Assembly (NCBI GenBank): GCA_900553655.1
Contig: USEQ01000107.1
Span: 1-5,353 of the forward strand
Direction of reading: 5' to 3'
Origin: an uncultured Slackia sp.
GTDB taxonomy: Bacteria > Actinomycetota > Coriobacteriia > Coriobacteriales > Eggerthellaceae
DNA length: 5,353 bases
The notes beneath the pieces were generated by a model that did no database searches, was not told the origin of the DNA, and saw only the letters and a list, made by a program, of their open reading frames with translations. Positions 1-5,353 of the stretch are shown here, piece after piece; positions within the stretch are counted from its first letter, which is position 1; every line of letters starts with the position of its first letter. Both the position numbers and the translations under genes were made by a program.

Positions 1-1152
1 CGTCGTGACGGTCATGTTCGAAGCGCCGGGGTAGTACGTCGCATGGGATGGCGAAGAGGTGACCGCTTTGTCGCAAGCGATGCCCGCACGCTGGGCGGTG
101 CTTTCGGTCAGACCCGTGGCAGCGATGGTCATATCGAAAAGTTTCAGCACGGACGATCCCTGCGAACCCTCGAACGAGCTGTCGCGTCCGCAGATGACGT
201 CGGCCGCAATGCGTCCTTGTTTGTTCGCCGGACCTGCGAGCGAGATGAGCGCGTCGTCGCCCGTGACGAAGTTCTTGACCTGTACCGCGTCGCCGACGGC
301 GAAGATAGCGGGGTCGGATGTGCGCATATGCTCGTCTGTGACGATGGATTTCTTGATGCCGAGCTCAAGTCCCGCTTCCTCGGCAAGGCGGGTGTCGGGC
401 GTAACGCCGATGGCGAGAATCACCAAAGGCGCGCGGTATTCGTCGCCTGATGCGGTGGTTACCGTCAGCTCGTCGGCTTCTTCGTCTACCACAAATCCAT
501 TGACGTCTTGATTCAGCCGCAGGTCGAGTCCGTGTTCGCGTGCGTAAGCGTGAACCTCGCACGCCATGTCGTAATCGAGCGTTGGCATGACATGGTTGCC
601 GCGCTGCAGCAGCGTGACGTCAAATCCGCGATCTACCAGGTTTTCGGCCGCCTCTATGCCGATGAAGCCTCCGCCTATGACAACGGCGCGCGCTCGTCCC
701 TGCTCGATGAGTTCGTCGGTGCGCTGTTTCATGGCGAAGGTGTCTTCCACGGTGCGAAGCGTGAGGATGCGTCGGTCGTCTATGCCGGGAAGGTCGGGCT
801 TGACGGCTTTCGCACCGGGGGAAAGGATGAGGCTGTCGTAGGATTCCTTGTATTCCAACCCGTCTTCGAGGTTGCGGATGAGCACGGTTTTCGCCGCGCG
901 ATCGATCCTGACGGCCTCTTGGCGCACGCGCACGTCGATGTTGAAGCGGTTGCGGAAGCTTTCGGGGCTTTGCAGCGTGAGCTTGCGCTTGTCCGTGATG
1001 ACGTCGCCCACGTAATAGGGTAGGCCGCAGTTGGCGTACGACACGTAGCCCGTGCGCTCGATCATGACAATCTGGGCTTGCTCGTCTAAGCGGCGCAAAC
1101 GCGCAGCGGCCGTCGCTCCGCCGGCGACTCCTCCAATGATGACAACCTTCAT
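1..1152 (-). CDS. FAD-dependent pyridine nucleotide-disulfide oxidoreductase, CoA-disulfide reductase/NADH oxidase family (partial, C-terminus outside window)
   Basis: The frame is open from the ATG at 1152 to the window edge, giving 384 residues without a stop, so the 3' end is missing. Residues 5-12 (IIGGVAGG) form the N-terminal FAD dinucleotide fold. The segment SYANCGLPYY places the single redox Cys at residue 42, as in CoA-disulfide reductases and NADH oxidases, which use one Cys rather than the CxxxxC pair of glutathione reductases. A second nucleotide fold, VVIGGGFIGIEAAE (157-170), should bind NAD(P)H. FAVGD (284-288) is the second FAD-contacting motif, followed by AGPANKQGR. AAGGGAG lies 5 nt before the ATG and supports the start. 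The family reduces CoA disulfide, CoA persulfide/polysulfide or O2 with NAD(P)H in the cytoplasm; the exact substrate cannot be read here. Members end near 440-450 aa or carry an extra C-terminal rhodanese domain, and the visible part cannot tell which. It lies 48 nt downstream of a rhodanese gene, probably in one operon, which favours a sulfane-sulfur role over oxygen reduction. Confidence 0.93.
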   Translation of the reverse strand, partial: MKVVIIGGVAGGATAAARLRRLDEQAQIVMIERTGYVSYANCGLPYYVGDVITDKRKLTLQSPESFRNRFNIDVRVRQEAVRIDRAAKTVLIRNLEDGLEYKESYDSLILSPGAKAVKPDLPGIDDRRILTLRTVEDTFAMKQRTDELIEQGRARAVVIGGGFIGIEAAENLVDRGFDVTLLQRGNHVMPTLDYDMACEVHAYAREHGLDLRLNQDVNGFVVDEEADELTVTTASGDEYRAPLVILAIGVTPDTRLAEEAGLELGIKKSIVTDEHMRTSDPAIFAVGDAVQVKNFVTGDDALISLAGPANKQGRIAADVICGRDSSFEGSQGSSVLKLFDMTIAATGLTESTAQRAGIACDKAVTSSPSHATYYPGASNMTVTT

Positions 1153-1157
1153 GGCCT

Positions 1158-1164
1158 CTCCCTT
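1158..1164 (-). promoter_or_regulatory. Ribosome binding site of the FAD oxidoreductase
   Basis: The minus strand reads AAGGGAG five bases before the ATG at 1152. It fixes the start, and the next downstream residues (MKVVIIGG) begin the FAD fold directly, as expected for the family. Confidence 0.7.
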
Positions 1165-1200
1165 GCGTTCGTTTTGTTTTCCTGTCTGCAACCTTGCGAG

Positions 1201-1509
1201 CTACATTTCCACGGGGCCGCGATAGCTCATGATGCCGCCGAGGTTGGTCACGTCGGCGAAGCCGTTCTGTTCGAGGATATGGGCCGCCTGTGCGCTGCGT
1301 CCGCCGCTTTGGCAGTACACGAACAAGGGAGTATCTGCTGCTGCCTTGAAACCGGCGATGCGGTCGAGGGGGACGTTTTCCGCCCCGGGCACATGGCCCG
1401 ACCGGTATTCTCCGGAGGTGCGAACATCGATGATCCGGGCGTTTTGCGTGGCGCGCGCCTCTTCGAGCTTCTTGTCGAATCCGCCGCCGAACATATTGAA
1501 GATTCCCAT
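1201..1509 (-). CDS. Single-domain rhodanese-like sulfurtransferase
   Basis: This encodes a 102-residue cytoplasmic protein consisting of one rhodanese domain after a short N-terminal stretch; there is no signal peptide. Visible rhodanese hallmarks are IIDVRT (26-31), the GHVPGAENVPL segment (38-48) and the active-site loop CQSGGRS, with the persulfide-forming Cys at residue 66 and Arg at 71. NLGGI near residue 89 is the usual C-terminal motif. Such proteins carry sulfane sulfur as a Cys persulfide between donors and acceptors. The ATG at 1509 is chosen over an in-frame ATG at 1578 because AGAAAGGA lies 6 nt upstream and the domain starts soon after; the 23 extra residues are basic and unlike the family. 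It is the first gene of a probable minus-strand operon with the flavin disulfide reductase 48 nt downstream. A role in delivering persulfide substrate to that enzyme is inferred from this neighbourhood and from known rhodanese/CoA-disulfide reductase fusions. Confidence 0.93.
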   Translation of the reverse strand: MGIFNMFGGGFDKKLEEARATQNARIIDVRTSGEYRSGHVPGAENVPLDRIAGFKAAADTPLFVYCQSGGRSAQAAHILEQNGFADVTNLGGIMSYRGPVEM

Positions 1510-1515
1510 GAGGTG

Positions 1516-1523
1516 TCCTTTCT
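1516..1523 (-). promoter_or_regulatory. Ribosome binding site that decides the rhodanese start
   Basis: The minus strand reads AGAAAGGA, with 6 nt to the ATG at 1509. No comparable site precedes the alternative ATG at 1578, so the shorter 102-aa product is preferred. Confidence 0.65.
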
Positions 1524-1766
1524 CCGACCGCTGCGAGGCCGTCTGACGACGCTTTCGAAAAACGAGCGAGTCGTTCACGCTGCCGTCGCTTCGCCGTCCT
1601 TTTCGTTTTCGTTCGTTTGAACGGCCGCTTGTTCGTCGATTGTCGTGCTTGCGTGGTTTCGCCGTGCGGTTCTCTCTCTGTTCGCTCGAAGCGTAGCAGG
1701 TTTATGATTCCTTTGGGGTAACAAATGGATGAACAGCTATGCCGGTCGGTCGCGTTTCTTCTTTCG

Positions 1767-1772
1767 TATAAT
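1767..1772 (+). promoter_or_regulatory. Candidate -10 hexamer of the rsmI promoter
   Basis: A perfect TATAAT lies in the sequence TCGTATAATAGGC, in an otherwise GC-rich context, about 120 nt before the rsmI ATG. Transcription would begin near 1779, leaving a leader of roughly 110 nt. No good -35 hexamer is found 16-18 bp upstream (GGTCGG-like sequence), so either an activator helps or the match is fortuitous. Confidence 0.45.
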
Positions 1773-1892
1773 AGGCTTTTGCGACACGCGTGCAGGCGCA
1801 GCTTGAAGTCAGGATGGCGCGGGCAACAGTGCTTGTCTCAATTCGTGACGCGCGCAGGTGCGGTTTGGAAGGGTTCGAAGATAGGAATTGCT

Positions 1893-2744
1893 ATGCCGGG
1901 ACGGCTTGTCATATGTCCGACGCCGATCGGGAATTTGGGGGATATGACCCTGCGCACGCTCGACGAGCTGCGCGAAGCGGACGTGGTGTGCGCCGAGGAT
2001 ACGCGCGTGACGGGGAAGCTGCTTGCGCACTTCGGCATAGAGAAGCGGCTCGAGCGTTTTGACGAGGCCACCATCAGCCGCGAAGCCGCGCGCATTGCCC
2101 GCCGCATCGCCGAGGGCGAGATCGTGGCGTTTTGCAGCGATGCGGGCATGCCGGGTGTTTCCGACCCGGGCGCTCGTCTTATAGAGGCGGCCCAGGCGCA
2201 AAATTGCGATATCACCGTGCTTCCCGGGGCATCGGCCGCTACGACGGCGTATGTGGCCAGCGGCTTCAGTAATCCGCGTTTTTATTTCGGCGGCTTTTTT
2301 CCTCGCAAGGATTCCGAGCGTCGCGAAGTTCTTGAGTCGCTCGCCCTGCTTGACGCCGTGCTGGTGTTTTATGAAAGCCCCCGTCGTATCGCAGCTTCGC
2401 TGCAAGCGGTGGCGGACGTGTTTCCCCACCGCGAAGTCGCGGTTTGCCGTGAGCTCACCAAGCTTCACGAAGAGGTGTTTCGGGCCGGCGCATGCGACGT
2501 ACGCGATGAATTCCTCGATCGTCACGAACGCTGCGGCATCAAAGGGGAAATCGCGCTTGTGATCGGGCCGCCCACGCATGCGGAAGAGGATGCTCGCCAT
2601 GAAGACGCTGCGGCGTCGGCGGCTGAACGCGCTGCCGAGCTTATTGCCGAAGGGACTTTGAGCCGAAAAGAAATCGTCAAGGTTCTTCGTGACGAATTCG
2701 GCATATCGCGCAACGAGGCGTACGATCTTGCCGTGCAGGCGTAG
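1893..2744 (+). CDS. rsmI: 16S rRNA (cytidine1402-2'-O)-methyltransferase RsmI
   Basis: This encodes a 283-aa protein, the usual family length. RsmI uses S-adenosylmethionine to 2'-O-methylate C1402 in the decoding centre of 16S rRNA, acting on the 30S subunit in the cytoplasm. The tetrapyrrole-methylase-type fold is plain: PTPIGNLGD (10-18), EDTR (35-38), SDAGMPGVSDPG (82-93), LPGASA (110-115), FFPRK (135-139), YESPRR (160-165), CRELTKLHEE (185-194) and KGE (218-220). The last 40 residues (LSRKEIVKVL..EFGISRNEAYDLA) match the C-terminal helical extension typical of RsmI. The reading frame is open back to an ATG at 1725, but the start at 1893 is chosen because conserved sequence begins at once (MPGRLVICPTPIGNL) and AGGA lies 6 nt upstream (1883-1886); the 56 extra residues look non-coding. 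It is divergent from the rhodanese gene and 137 nt upstream of the alcohol dehydrogenase, with no clear terminator between them. Confidence 0.96.
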   Translation: MPGRLVICPTPIGNLGDMTLRTLDELREADVVCAEDTRVTGKLLAHFGIEKRLERFDEATISREAARIARRIAEGEIVAFCSDAGMPGVSDPGARLIEAAQAQNCDITVLPGASAATTAYVASGFSNPRFYFGGFFPRKDSERREVLESLALLDAVLVFYESPRRIAASLQAVADVFPHREVAVCRELTKLHEEVFRAGACDVRDEFLDRHERCGIKGEIALVIGPPTHAEEDARHEDAAASAAERAAELIAEGTLSRKEIVKVLRDEFGISRNEAYDLAVQA

Positions 2745-2826
2745 CCGGCGAAATGAACGATGCATGGAATTGCGGCCGATGGCAGGTTAATTGCGCCGCG
2801 AAGTTCGTTCGCTCGGGCGGAAAGGG

Positions 2827-2832
2827 TACGAT
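2827..2832 (+). promoter_or_regulatory. Possible -10 element upstream of the alcohol dehydrogenase
   Basis: TACGAT lies 49 nt before the dehydrogenase ATG, matching four of six consensus positions. The sequence 17 bp upstream (TTCGTT) is a poor -35. With 137 nt between the genes an own promoter is plausible, but this hexamer is weak evidence. Confidence 0.25.
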
Positions 2833-2872
2833 AGCGCAAGCAGCCGACACGTGGTGCACGCCCCCTGAAAGC

Positions 2873-2877
2873 GAGGA
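2873..2877 (+). promoter_or_regulatory. Ribosome binding site that decides the alcohol dehydrogenase start
   Basis: GAGGA (in GCGAGGAAAGC) lies just before the ATG at 2882. The longer in-frame alternative at 2753 has no such site, and its 43 added residues do not resemble the family. Confidence 0.65.
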
Positions 2878-2881
2878 AAGC

Positions 2882-4138
2882 ATGAACAACTTCACCTATT
2901 ATTCTCCGACCGAATTCGTGTTTGGCCACGGCGTCGAGGCTGGCGTCGGCAAACGCGCCGCCGAGAAGGGCTTCAGGAAGGCCCTGGTCGTTTATGGAAA
3001 AGGCTCCGTGGTACGCTCCGGTCTGCTCGGCCGCGTGAAGGCGTCGCTGGATGCGGCGGGTGTTGCGCATGTCGACCTTGCCGGCGTACGTCCGAACCCC
3101 GAAGTAGAAAGCGTGCGCGAAGGCATTCGCATCGTTCGCGAAGAGGGCGTCGACCTGATTCTTCCCATTGGAGGCGGCAGCGTAATCGATTGTGCGAAAG
3201 CCGTGGCATTCGGCGCCCTGCACGACGGCGACGTATGGGATTTCTTCTGCGGAAAAGCGCAGGTGACCAAGGCTCTTCCCATTTTCTGTGTGCTTACCAT
3301 TCCGGCGGCGGGCTCCGAGGCGTCAAGCTCGTGCGTGATCAGCAATGACGAGATTCATGCGAAGCGCGGCACGAACGGCGATGCATTCCGGCCCATGGTC
3401 GCATTCATGAACCCCGAGATCACGTTCTCGCTCCCGGCATATCAGACGGCGGCAGGCGTGACCGACATGATCGCCCATATCTGCGAGCGCTGGTTCTCGG
3501 GCGTTGGCGCCGTTCGCGTGACGGACAGCATCGCAGCAGGCCTCATTCGCACGCTTATGGCGGCGGCGCCGTGCGTCTTGGATAATCCCGAAGACTACGA
3601 TGCGCGCGCCGATATCATGTGGGCGGGCATGCTTGCGCACAACGATATCGCCGGCTGCGGTCGCGCGCTTAACCCGACGGGCCGCGCGGGAGGCTGGGAA
3701 AGCCACGGCCTTGAGCATGAGCTGTCTGCGTTCGACACGTCTATCACGCACGGTGCAGGTCTGGCCGTCGTGATGCCTGCGTGGATGCGCTACGTCTGGC
3801 GCGAGGATCCGAGCCGCTTCCTTCAGTTTGCGCTGGACGTTTTCGATATCGAGCCGATCGACGATACGGAGGAAGCCGTCGAAGATGCCGTGACTGCGGC
3901 CATCGACGAGCTGCAGGCGTTTTTCGTCGACATGGGCATGCCTAAGACCATGGGCGAGCTGGGCCTGCGCGTGGAAGACCTCGATGCTGTCATCGAGACG
4001 TTGCACGCCACCAAGGGCGATGTGTTCGGCGCGTTCAAGCCGCTCACTATGGAAGACGCTCGTGCAATCTACGAATCAGCCTTCAACGATCCGGCGCTTC
4101 CTTCGCTTGAAGAAATGGGTGAGGAGCTCGAGGCGTAA
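2882..4138 (+). CDS. Iron-containing (group III) alcohol dehydrogenase, YqhD/BdhA-like
   Basis: This encodes a 418-aa cytoplasmic oxidoreductase of the metal-dependent alcohol dehydrogenase superfamily, which interconverts aldehydes or ketones and alcohols with NAD(P)H. The N-terminal domain has YGKGSVVRSG (38-47) and GGGSVIDCAK (97-106), the dinucleotide-binding motifs. AAGSEAS follows at 142-148. The four expected metal ligands are visible: Asp195 and His199 in GVTDMIAHICE, His279 in GLEHELSA and His290 in ITHGAGLA. That arrangement, and the GLEHELSAFD segment, is most like butanol dehydrogenases (BdhA) and YqhD. The protein is about 30 residues longer than typical 387-390-aa members, partly through an acidic tail after residue 400. 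The ATG at 2882 is preferred over the in-frame ATG at 2753 because GAGGA ends 4 nt upstream and MNNFTYYSPTEFVFG is the family's usual N-terminus. Likely roles are disposal of reducing power in fermentation or detoxification of short aldehydes; substrate and cofactor preference cannot be read from sequence. A strong terminator follows. Confidence 0.95.
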   Translation: MNNFTYYSPTEFVFGHGVEAGVGKRAAEKGFRKALVVYGKGSVVRSGLLGRVKASLDAAGVAHVDLAGVRPNPEVESVREGIRIVREEGVDLILPIGGGSVIDCAKAVAFGALHDGDVWDFFCGKAQVTKALPIFCVLTIPAAGSEASSSCVISNDEIHAKRGTNGDAFRPMVAFMNPEITFSLPAYQTAAGVTDMIAHICERWFSGVGAVRVTDSIAAGLIRTLMAAAPCVLDNPEDYDARADIMWAGMLAHNDIAGCGRALNPTGRAGGWESHGLEHELSAFDTSITHGAGLAVVMPAWMRYVWREDPSRFLQFALDVFDIEPIDDTEEAVEDAVTAAIDELQAFFVDMGMPKTMGELGLRVEDLDAVIETLHATKGDVFGAFKPLTMEDARAIYESAFNDPALPSLEEMGEELEA

Positions 4139-4193
4139 ACGGCATTTTTCCCAATAACGGCAAAGTAGTCCAAGGGTGCGAATTCAAATCGCG

Positions 4194-4230
4194 AAAGCCA
4201 TGCTGGGTATCTTTCTCGCATGGCTTTTTT
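4194..4230 (+). terminator. Intrinsic (Rho-independent) terminator after the alcohol dehydrogenase
   Basis: A perfect 10-bp inverted repeat, AAAGCCATGC (4194-4203) and GCATGGCTTT (4218-4227), encloses a 14-nt loop, and the right arm runs into a six-T tract (4225-4230). It starts 55 nt after the dehydrogenase stop. It should end the plus-strand transcript and isolate the metallopeptidase gene downstream. The opposite orientation lacks a clean T tract after the stem. Confidence 0.85.
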
Positions 4231-4497
4231 GCGTATGTTGTTTCGCCCGAGCTAGCATTCGTCCAATACGCTCGCGATGCCTCGCTTGCCTATTTGCTTC
4301 GAACGGGTGCGGAGCTGACGGGTCTATATGCCTCGTTGTTGTGTTCGCCTGACGCCTTGGGAGGCTGCAATGCAAAAGGGGAGTCCGTGACGTCGCTCGC
4401 CCGATTGAGCACTTATGCAGAAAAGGCATCTTGCGAGCAAGGAACGAAACGCGCTCGTGTTGCACTACGTTATTTGCCCGAAGGAGGGGTTGGTTGA
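4231..4497 (+). pseudogene. Remnant of a hypothetical-protein gene, truncated at both ends
   Basis: The frame entered at 4231 is open to the TGA at 4495-4497 and reads like real protein: VVSPELAFVQYARDASLAYL near the left end, then LLRTGAELTGLYASLL, then a segment with VTSLARLSTYAEKA and GTKRARVALRYLPEG before the stop. There is no ATG anywhere in this stretch of the frame, no ribosome binding site before its TTG or GTG codons, and upstream it runs straight into the terminator. The pattern (SPELxFVQ, a GxELxGxY segment, then a KRARxALRY helix) resembles, from memory, the middle of hypothetical proteins of Coriobacteriia that carry a nuclease-like C-terminal domain. Here both the N-terminal part and everything after the ALRY helix are gone, and the metallopeptidase gene takes over. 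I treat it as a decayed leftover. The family assignment is from recollection and is unsure. The alternative is a chance open frame. Confidence 0.45.
4481..4489 (+). promoter_or_regulatory. Ribosome binding site of the metallopeptidase
   Basis: AAGGAGGGG is a near-perfect Shine-Dalgarno sequence, 9 nt before the GTG at 4499. It is too close to the TTG at 4490 and far downstream of the ATG at 4415, so it supports the GTG start. The site lies inside the decayed reading frame upstream. Confidence 0.65.
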
Positions 4498-4498
4498 C

Positions 4499-5074
4499 GT
4501 GTCACATTCAACTCAGGCGGTGCTTGAAATTGCTGGAGAGTGCATCTGTGTAACGCGTCGCCGCAATCAGCGGCGCATGTACATACGGGTCAAGACGCCT
4601 GATGGGCATATTGAGGTTTCCGCCCCTTGGCGGGTGGGCGATGCCGAAATCAAACGCTTTGTTTCGGCTCATATCGGCTGGATCGAGCGGCAGCGACTTC
4701 AGCTGACTGAGCGTGAAAGGCTGAATCCTGGCGCGCCCACTCCTGAGGAAATCGCCGAATGGCGGGCTGTGGTGGCGGCGTTTGCACCTGTGCTCGTGGA
4801 ACGCTGGGCTCCTATCATAGGTGTGAAGCCGGGCAAGCTTGCGTATCGCAACATGGTGAGCCGCTGGGGCAGCTGCAATGTGAAAACGGGTCGCATATGC
4901 ATAAACGTGCAGTTGGCTGCTCATCCGCCGGAGTGCTTGGAGTACGTGGTGGTTCACGAGCTCTGCCATTTGCTCGAGGCGAGCCACGGACCGCGATTCA
5001 AGGCGCTCATGGACACGTTTTTGCCCGATTGGCGGCAGCGCGAGGCGAAACTGCGCGGGGGAATCAGGCGTTGA
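4499..5074 (+). CDS. YgjP-like zinc metallopeptidase (DUF45/M48-related)
   Basis: This encodes a 191-aa cytoplasmic protein of the YgjP/DUF45 metal-dependent hydrolase family. Zinc ligands and catalytic Glu are visible in HELCH (153-157), with the third ligand His163 in ASHGPRF, a short HExxH-x5-H spacing typical of this family. The conserved RWGSC (122-126) and the INVQLA strand (135-140) precede it, and the N-terminal portion (VTRRRNQRRMYIRV..PDGHIEVSAP) is the usual beta-rich start. The GTG at 4499 is chosen because a strong Shine-Dalgarno lies 9 nt upstream and homologous sequence starts within ten residues; the longer frame from the ATG at 4415 would read through the remnant and this ribosome site. 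Family members are widespread but their substrates are poorly defined. The upstream terminator suggests it has its own promoter, which I could not locate. No terminator is evident after the stop. Confidence 0.9.
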   Translation: MSHSTQAVLEIAGECICVTRRRNQRRMYIRVKTPDGHIEVSAPWRVGDAEIKRFVSAHIGWIERQRLQLTERERLNPGAPTPEEIAEWRAVVAAFAPVLVERWAPIIGVKPGKLAYRNMVSRWGSCNVKTGRICINVQLAAHPPECLEYVVVHELCHLLEASHGPRFKALMDTFLPDWRQREAKLRGGIRR

Positions 5075-5303
5075 AGCCACGATTAGAAGCCGCACGGGCA
5101 TCGAGCGTTGGAGTAGCGCGTTGTTTTGGTAGAGTGTGCTGAGGTCCGCAGGGAAGGCTTTGCAATCGCGTCGATTTTGGTCGGTCGGCAGGCCTTTGGA
5201 CTTACCTTGATCGGTTGGGCCGGTTCGTCGAACGCAGCGCGGCTCTTCCGATTGCGTCTCGTCGACAATATCGCGGTTACGGTGAGGACGCTTCTGATCG
5301 GGC
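5075..5303. other. Apparent non-coding stretch after the metallopeptidase
   Basis: This 229-nt stretch has no frame with a recognisable protein or a start codon with ribosome binding site. It includes short dyads, AATCG-cgt-CGATT (5164-5176) and GTTCG-t-CGAAC near 5224-5234, neither followed by a long T tract. It may hold 3' untranslated sequence of two convergent genes. Confidence 0.4.
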
Positions 5304-5353
5304 TCATTCGAGCTGCTTTTGCAAGATTTCGTTTGCTGTGGCCGCATGGCGGC
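5304..5353 (-). CDS. Possible 3' end of a convergent minus-strand gene (partial, unidentified)
   Basis: On the minus strand one frame enters from the right edge and ends at a TGA (5304-5306), reading RHAATANEILQKQLE as its last 15 residues. The helix-like, Glu/Gln/Lys-rich composition looks like a genuine protein C-terminus, and no clear gene occupies these bases on the other strand. Only 50 nt are visible, so the function cannot be guessed and the call is tentative. Confidence 0.3.
   Translation of the reverse strand, partial: RHAATANEILQKQLE

Larger units (their letters stand above)
1510..1892. other. Divergent intergenic region between the rhodanese operon and rsmI
   Basis: This 383-nt stretch separates oppositely transcribed genes and should hold the promoters of both. 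Open frames extend into it (plus strand from 1725, minus strand from 1578), but their translations are basic and low in recognisable motifs and they lack ribosome binding sites, so I treat it as non-coding. A TATAAT hexamer faces rsmI at 1767-1772. A small dyad, CGTTC-gttt-GAACG, lies at 1610-1623 within a T/C-rich tract of repeated TTCG-like units. I could not find a convincing -10/-35 pair for the rhodanese direction. Confidence 0.6.

Noticed and set aside
43..1023. Plus-strand open frames over the left end
   Set aside because: They are antisense to the flavin disulfide reductase, whose FAD, Cys and NAD(P)H motifs all occur in the minus-strand frame that stays open to the window edge.
1725..1892. 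N-terminal extension of RsmI from the ATG at 1725
   Set aside because: The 56 extra residues do not resemble the family, there is no ribosome binding site before 1725, and the candidate -10 lies inside this stretch.
1809..2765. Long minus-strand open frame (318 codons) opposite rsmI
   Set aside because: It is antisense to a gene with clear RsmI motifs, its translation is rich in Arg/His with no family features, and such shadow frames are common at this GC content.
2522..4006. Minus-strand open frames opposite the dehydrogenase
   Set aside because: The plus strand encodes a complete enzyme with all metal ligands; the opposite frames have no motifs or ribosome binding sites.
4156..4203. tRNA-like stretch with TTCAAAT and a GCCA end
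   Set aside because: The TTCAAAT resembles a T loop, but the flanking stem does not pair in the right register, and no acceptor, D or anticodon arm can be built. The GCCA belongs to the terminator stem.
5164..5178. Possible terminator AATCG-cgt-CGATTTT
   Set aside because: Only a 5-bp AT-leaning stem and a four-T run; too weak to call.
4508..5347. Minus-strand open frame of 279 codons opposite the metallopeptidase
   Set aside because: It lies antisense to the HELCH-containing gene, has no recognisable motif and has the composition of an antisense shadow.
5116..5353. Plus-strand frame open to the right edge with a hydrophobic translation
   Set aside because: It has no ATG/GTG with a ribosome binding site near its beginning and no recognisable motif. 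It also overlaps the more protein-like minus-strand end.

Overview
The window is about 5.3 kb of dense, moderately GC-rich bacterial DNA (roughly 60% GC by eye). I think it comes from an anaerobic actinobacterium, possibly of the Coriobacteriia/Eggerthellaceae type. This rests on base composition, the gene repertoire (thiol/sulfur redox enzymes, an iron-type alcohol dehydrogenase) and a gene remnant that resembles a hypothetical family I associate with that group. It is an inference, not a measurement.

The left part (1-1509) is a minus-strand two-gene unit. A small single-domain rhodanese is read first, followed 48 nt later by a flavin disulfide reductase of the CoA-disulfide reductase/NADH oxidase family, which runs off the window's left edge. 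Together they suggest NAD(P)H-linked reduction of disulfides, persulfides or polysulfides. A 383-nt divergent intergenic region (1510-1892) then separates this unit from the plus-strand genes. It holds a good -10 hexamer and a small dyad.

The middle part (1893-4138) is on the plus strand. It carries rsmI (16S rRNA C1402 2'-O-methyltransferase) and, 137 nt later, an iron-containing alcohol dehydrogenase of the YqhD/BdhA type. The latter is followed by a convincing intrinsic terminator at 4194-4230.

The right part holds a decayed coding remnant (about 4231-4497) with protein-like sequence but no usable start codon and a premature end. It abuts the GTG start of a YgjP/DUF45-type zinc metallopeptidase (4499-5074). 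The last 230 nt before position 5304 show no convincing gene. The final 50 nt may be the 3' end of a convergent minus-strand gene.

I see no phage, IS element, CRISPR array, tRNA/rRNA or obvious defence cassette. The window looks like ordinary chromosomal housekeeping and redox metabolism. Its most unusual spot is the remnant at 4231-4497. I found no evidence for a previously undescribed system.
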